Source of the DNA: Rhynchonema sp. JSB1_4
Taxonomy: Eukaryota > Nematoda > Chromadorea > Monhysterida > Xyalidae
DNA: 19,486 nt
Assembly (NCBI GenBank): GCA_030248065.1
Contig: JASAMV010002588.1
Coordinates: forward strand, 1 to 19,486
Direction: 5' to 3'
How positions within the stretch are numbered: position 1 is the stretch's first letter; each line of letters starts with the position of its first letter. The translations under genes and the position numbers were made by a program. This document shows positions 17,583-19,486 of this stretch, piece after piece. A model generated the notes under the pieces. It worked only from the letters and a program-made list of their open reading frames with translations. It did not search any database and was not told the DNA's origin.

Positions 17583-17954
17583 TATAGTCCAACCACGTGC
17601 TCATGAGACGATTCTTTTTAAAGCTTGCTTGGCCAGATTCAAAAAATGCGCCGGTTACACGTGTTTTCGCAAACAAAAGAAAGAGATTGGGCCGAGAGAC
17701 ATGATGACAACTGACAAGTTCCAGCTGGCTGACCTCAATTTGTTGCGTGCTTACGCGAACAGCAACATCGTTCAACACACAAATGTTTTGGGATTCAAAA
17801 GGGAATTTACGCACCGAGGTGGAGAGCGTGTTTATAAAAAAATACATGCGTTTCTCTTTCTTTCATTTCCGAAATGCGTGGAACCGGAACATTACTGGAT
17901 CCGTTCATGTCAACTTCAAAAGAAGTCGTCTCACGAGTTCGTGGTTGGACTATA
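17583..17954. mobile_element. Complete MITE, TATAGTCC family subfamily 2
   Basis: Ends are TATAGTCCAACCACGTGCTC and GAGTTCGTGGTTGGACTATA, with inverted repeats of about 40 bp (GAGACGATTCTTTTTAAA against TTCAAAAGAAGTCGTCTC). It is 372 bp. The tip shares TATAGTCCNNCCA and GCTCATG with subfamily 1, but the interior is unrelated. The giant inverted repeat leaves the window within this element, since position 1 pairs with 17775. A 176-codon frame crosses it but has no family resemblance. Confidence 0.8.
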
Positions 17955-17955
17955 C

Positions 17956-18690
17956 GAATATTTGATTCTATATTTTCTAAACATAAGCAGTTTTCCACAA
18001 CAAACAGCTAAAATATACAGATATGCAGACGCTCGAATTCACAAAAAAGAACAATAATGTACACTACATACAGGGGTCTAAACAGTTACTGTCACACTCA
18101 CACGCAACAACACAATCCCAACTTTGGAGCAAAAATCAACAAATAGCACCAATATACATAGAAACATGAGGTCAACCAGAATCAAACGTGTTTCTGCTAT
18201 TGCGATCACTGGTGCGGAACGGCGCCGTACGAACTGCCGGTACGAGACAGCGAGATTTGTTGCCTGAATGGAAAAGGAAGGCTGAATTTATATGTTTTCC
18301 CTATAGAATGCGACTGTTTCCGGTTATTTGGTGCCGCAAATGCTATGTATGCGCCCCTCACAAAAATAGTGATAACCCGTACGCATACATAAACACCCAT
18401 GGGTCTGAATGACACAGAACTTAACTGGTTCAAGTGACTCAAAGTTTTGGATGAAGTTGAAAAAAAGAAAAAGTTCAAGAAATCAAAAGTTGAAATGTGT
18501 GCAACTTCAGCAACGCAGCAGATCCTCCTTGGAGATGCATACTGTTTGGTTAGGATCAGTCAATGACTCGAAATGTTCATAATTTTATTTTTTGTATACA
18601 TGAAAAATTATTCTCTAAAATCTTTATATGAAGGTTTGCAGTTGAATCTCAACACTCACGCCAATCTGCTTCGCAGTCCATGGTAGATAT
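17956..18690. other. Unassigned right flank
   Basis: No mirror partner is inside the window. Short frames of up to 90 codons without family resemblance are present on both strands. I see no RNA gene or transposon end. Confidence 0.4.
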
Positions 18691-18860
18691 TGCCGTACCT
18701 CGCGCGCGGTATGGAACGACCGAACATGTTGGAACGGTACAGGTTGAAACGGGCGTTCCGACGGTAGAGACCTGCAAATGGCGTAGAAGGTGCATTATGA
18801 ACGATAATGAAGATTGGGGAACGGTCCGGTAACGGTCCCGCTATGCAAGAATATTCCGCG
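18690..18860. repeat. GGAACGGT-rich stretch
   Basis: Short motifs GGAACGAC, GGAACGGTAC, GGGAACGGTCC and GTAACGGTCCC repeat in both orientations, including the palindrome CGCGCGCG-like core GCGCGCGGT near 18700. This stretch may be the outer part of the following TCAGGC-motif element. Low information. Confidence 0.3.
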
Positions 18861-18861
18861 A

Positions 18862-19466
18862 CTTTTCAGGCCCGGAAGATCAGGCCTGACCTTATCAGGA
18901 ACTGTTTTTCAGGCCCAGCCATTCAGGCCCAGCTATTTGACCCATTTATAGGCTTTGGCGTCCATTTACAGACGTTTCGTCAACTGACGTGTAAAATTTT
19001 TCGACGTCCGATTTGTACAAGCCGGTATTCGTATTCAATAATCCGTATTGGATTTGCCAAATTTTGATTACTGAATTTGGATCTCTACGTGGAATGCTTT
19101 GAATTTCATTCTGTTTCTTTATTCAGTGTGCGCGCGACTGTCAAGGAGTCATGCCTCTGATGGCTGGTCCCGACCTGATAGCCGGAATTAGACTGTCAGG
19201 CACTAAAGGTGACCGAAACAGTCTCTTTCCCATATCCTAAATTTTGTACATCAACTTCAGTACATCAACGTCGACCATTCTACCGAAACGTCAATGCAAA
19301 CGCGCGGTTCTACGCGCCAGGGACAGTGACAACAAACAAACTAACTCCACAAATCAACGCTTTCATTCGACTAAAAAGGTTCGCAAGATTTATCGCTATA
19401 TAATGAGGCTTAGCCTCCAGCCGCGCCTGAATCGGCTATGCCTGAATGGCCGGGCCTGAACCTGTG
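18862..19466. repeat. Loose inverted repeat of TCAGGC motifs
   Basis: TTCAGGCCCGG, ATCAGGCC, TTCAGGCCCAGCC and ATTCAGGCCCAGC occur at 18865-18933. The far end (19416-19460) has GCGCCTGAAT, GCCTGAATGGCCGGGCCTGA in the opposite orientation. More copies (GTCAGGCAC at 19195) lie between. This resembles subterminal motifs of a non-autonomous element of about 600 bp, but boundaries and target duplication are not clear. Frames inside are short and unrecognised. Confidence 0.4.
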
Positions 19467-19486
19467 CCCCGGGACTGACCGTCGCA

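Larger units (their letters stand above)
9400..17775 (-). repeat. Right arm of giant inverted repeat
   Basis: This is the mirror copy of positions 1-8400. Coordinates add up to about 17861 near the centre and drift to about 17775 at the outer end because of indels. It carries the same MATH/BTB gene relic (minus strand here), the same nested MITEs, the same foldback element and the same TIR-bounded element. The partner of anything beyond 17775 would lie left of the window. Confidence 0.93.

Noticed and set aside
17527..18057. Longest open frame of the window, 176 codons on +
   Set aside because: It runs straight through a MITE including both inverted ends, has no family resemblance, and overlaps mirrored frames on the other strand. 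Most likely chance.
18870..19200. Telomere-like repeats (TCAGGC resembling TTAGGC)
   Set aside because: Motifs are irregularly spaced, in both orientations and embedded in longer GGCCC contexts, unlike a telomeric tandem array.
1..19486. CRISPR array, tRNA or rRNA genes
   Set aside because: No regularly spaced identical repeats with unique spacers, no cloverleaf with a conserved T-loop, and no rRNA signature were found by eye.

Overview
The window looks like nuclear DNA of a eukaryote, most likely an animal. It has spliced genes with GT..AG introns, a BTB/POZ-family gene, many short non-autonomous DNA transposons (MITEs) and foldback elements. It has no bacterial-style operons and no long open frames. 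I cannot name the species. There is one recognisable gene, present twice, in a sea of repeats.

The dominant structure is a giant imperfect palindrome. Positions 1 to about 8400 read again, reverse-complemented, from about 17775 back to about 9400. Paired coordinates sum to about 17775 at the outer end and about 17861 at the inner end. The left arm is cut by the window edge, so the true arm may be longer. The arms are clearly homologous but not identical, with scattered substitutions and indels. They are therefore not a simple mirror of one molecule.

Left arm order: end of a MITE (1-194); unassigned DNA (196-790); a 2.8 kb TIR-bounded element (795-3552) that holds a 1.1 kb foldback palindrome (1021-2122) and a cluster of an 18-bp palindromic repeat; a mariner-like MITE with a second MITE nested in it (3822-4361); a six-exon MATH/BTB-like gene relic (4413-7026, +) whose last intron carries another MITE; a small convergent ORF (7049-7360, -); AT-rich spacer; a GC-rich block. 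The right arm repeats all this in mirror order, with the gene on the minus strand at 10838-13457. A third copy of the nested MITE (8584-8919) sits almost at the centre of symmetry.

The gene was pieced together from exon phases that fit perfectly (lengths 132, 160, 159, 399 or 402, 102, 207 nt) and splice sites conserved in both arms. Its product would have a TRAF-like (MATH) region followed by BTB and a helical tail. Both copies share a one-base frameshift in the BTB exon, and the right copy also has a stop codon. Both are probably pseudogenes or fragments.

Three patches (about 4755-4835, 7770-8400 and 14640-15690) are almost free of G on the + strand, yet each aligns at reduced identity to a normal-composition counterpart in the opposite arm. 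I read these as strand-biased consensus errors rather than biology, but they deserve a check. The right flank (17955-19486) has no confident gene. It contains a loose inverted repeat built of TCAGGC motifs.
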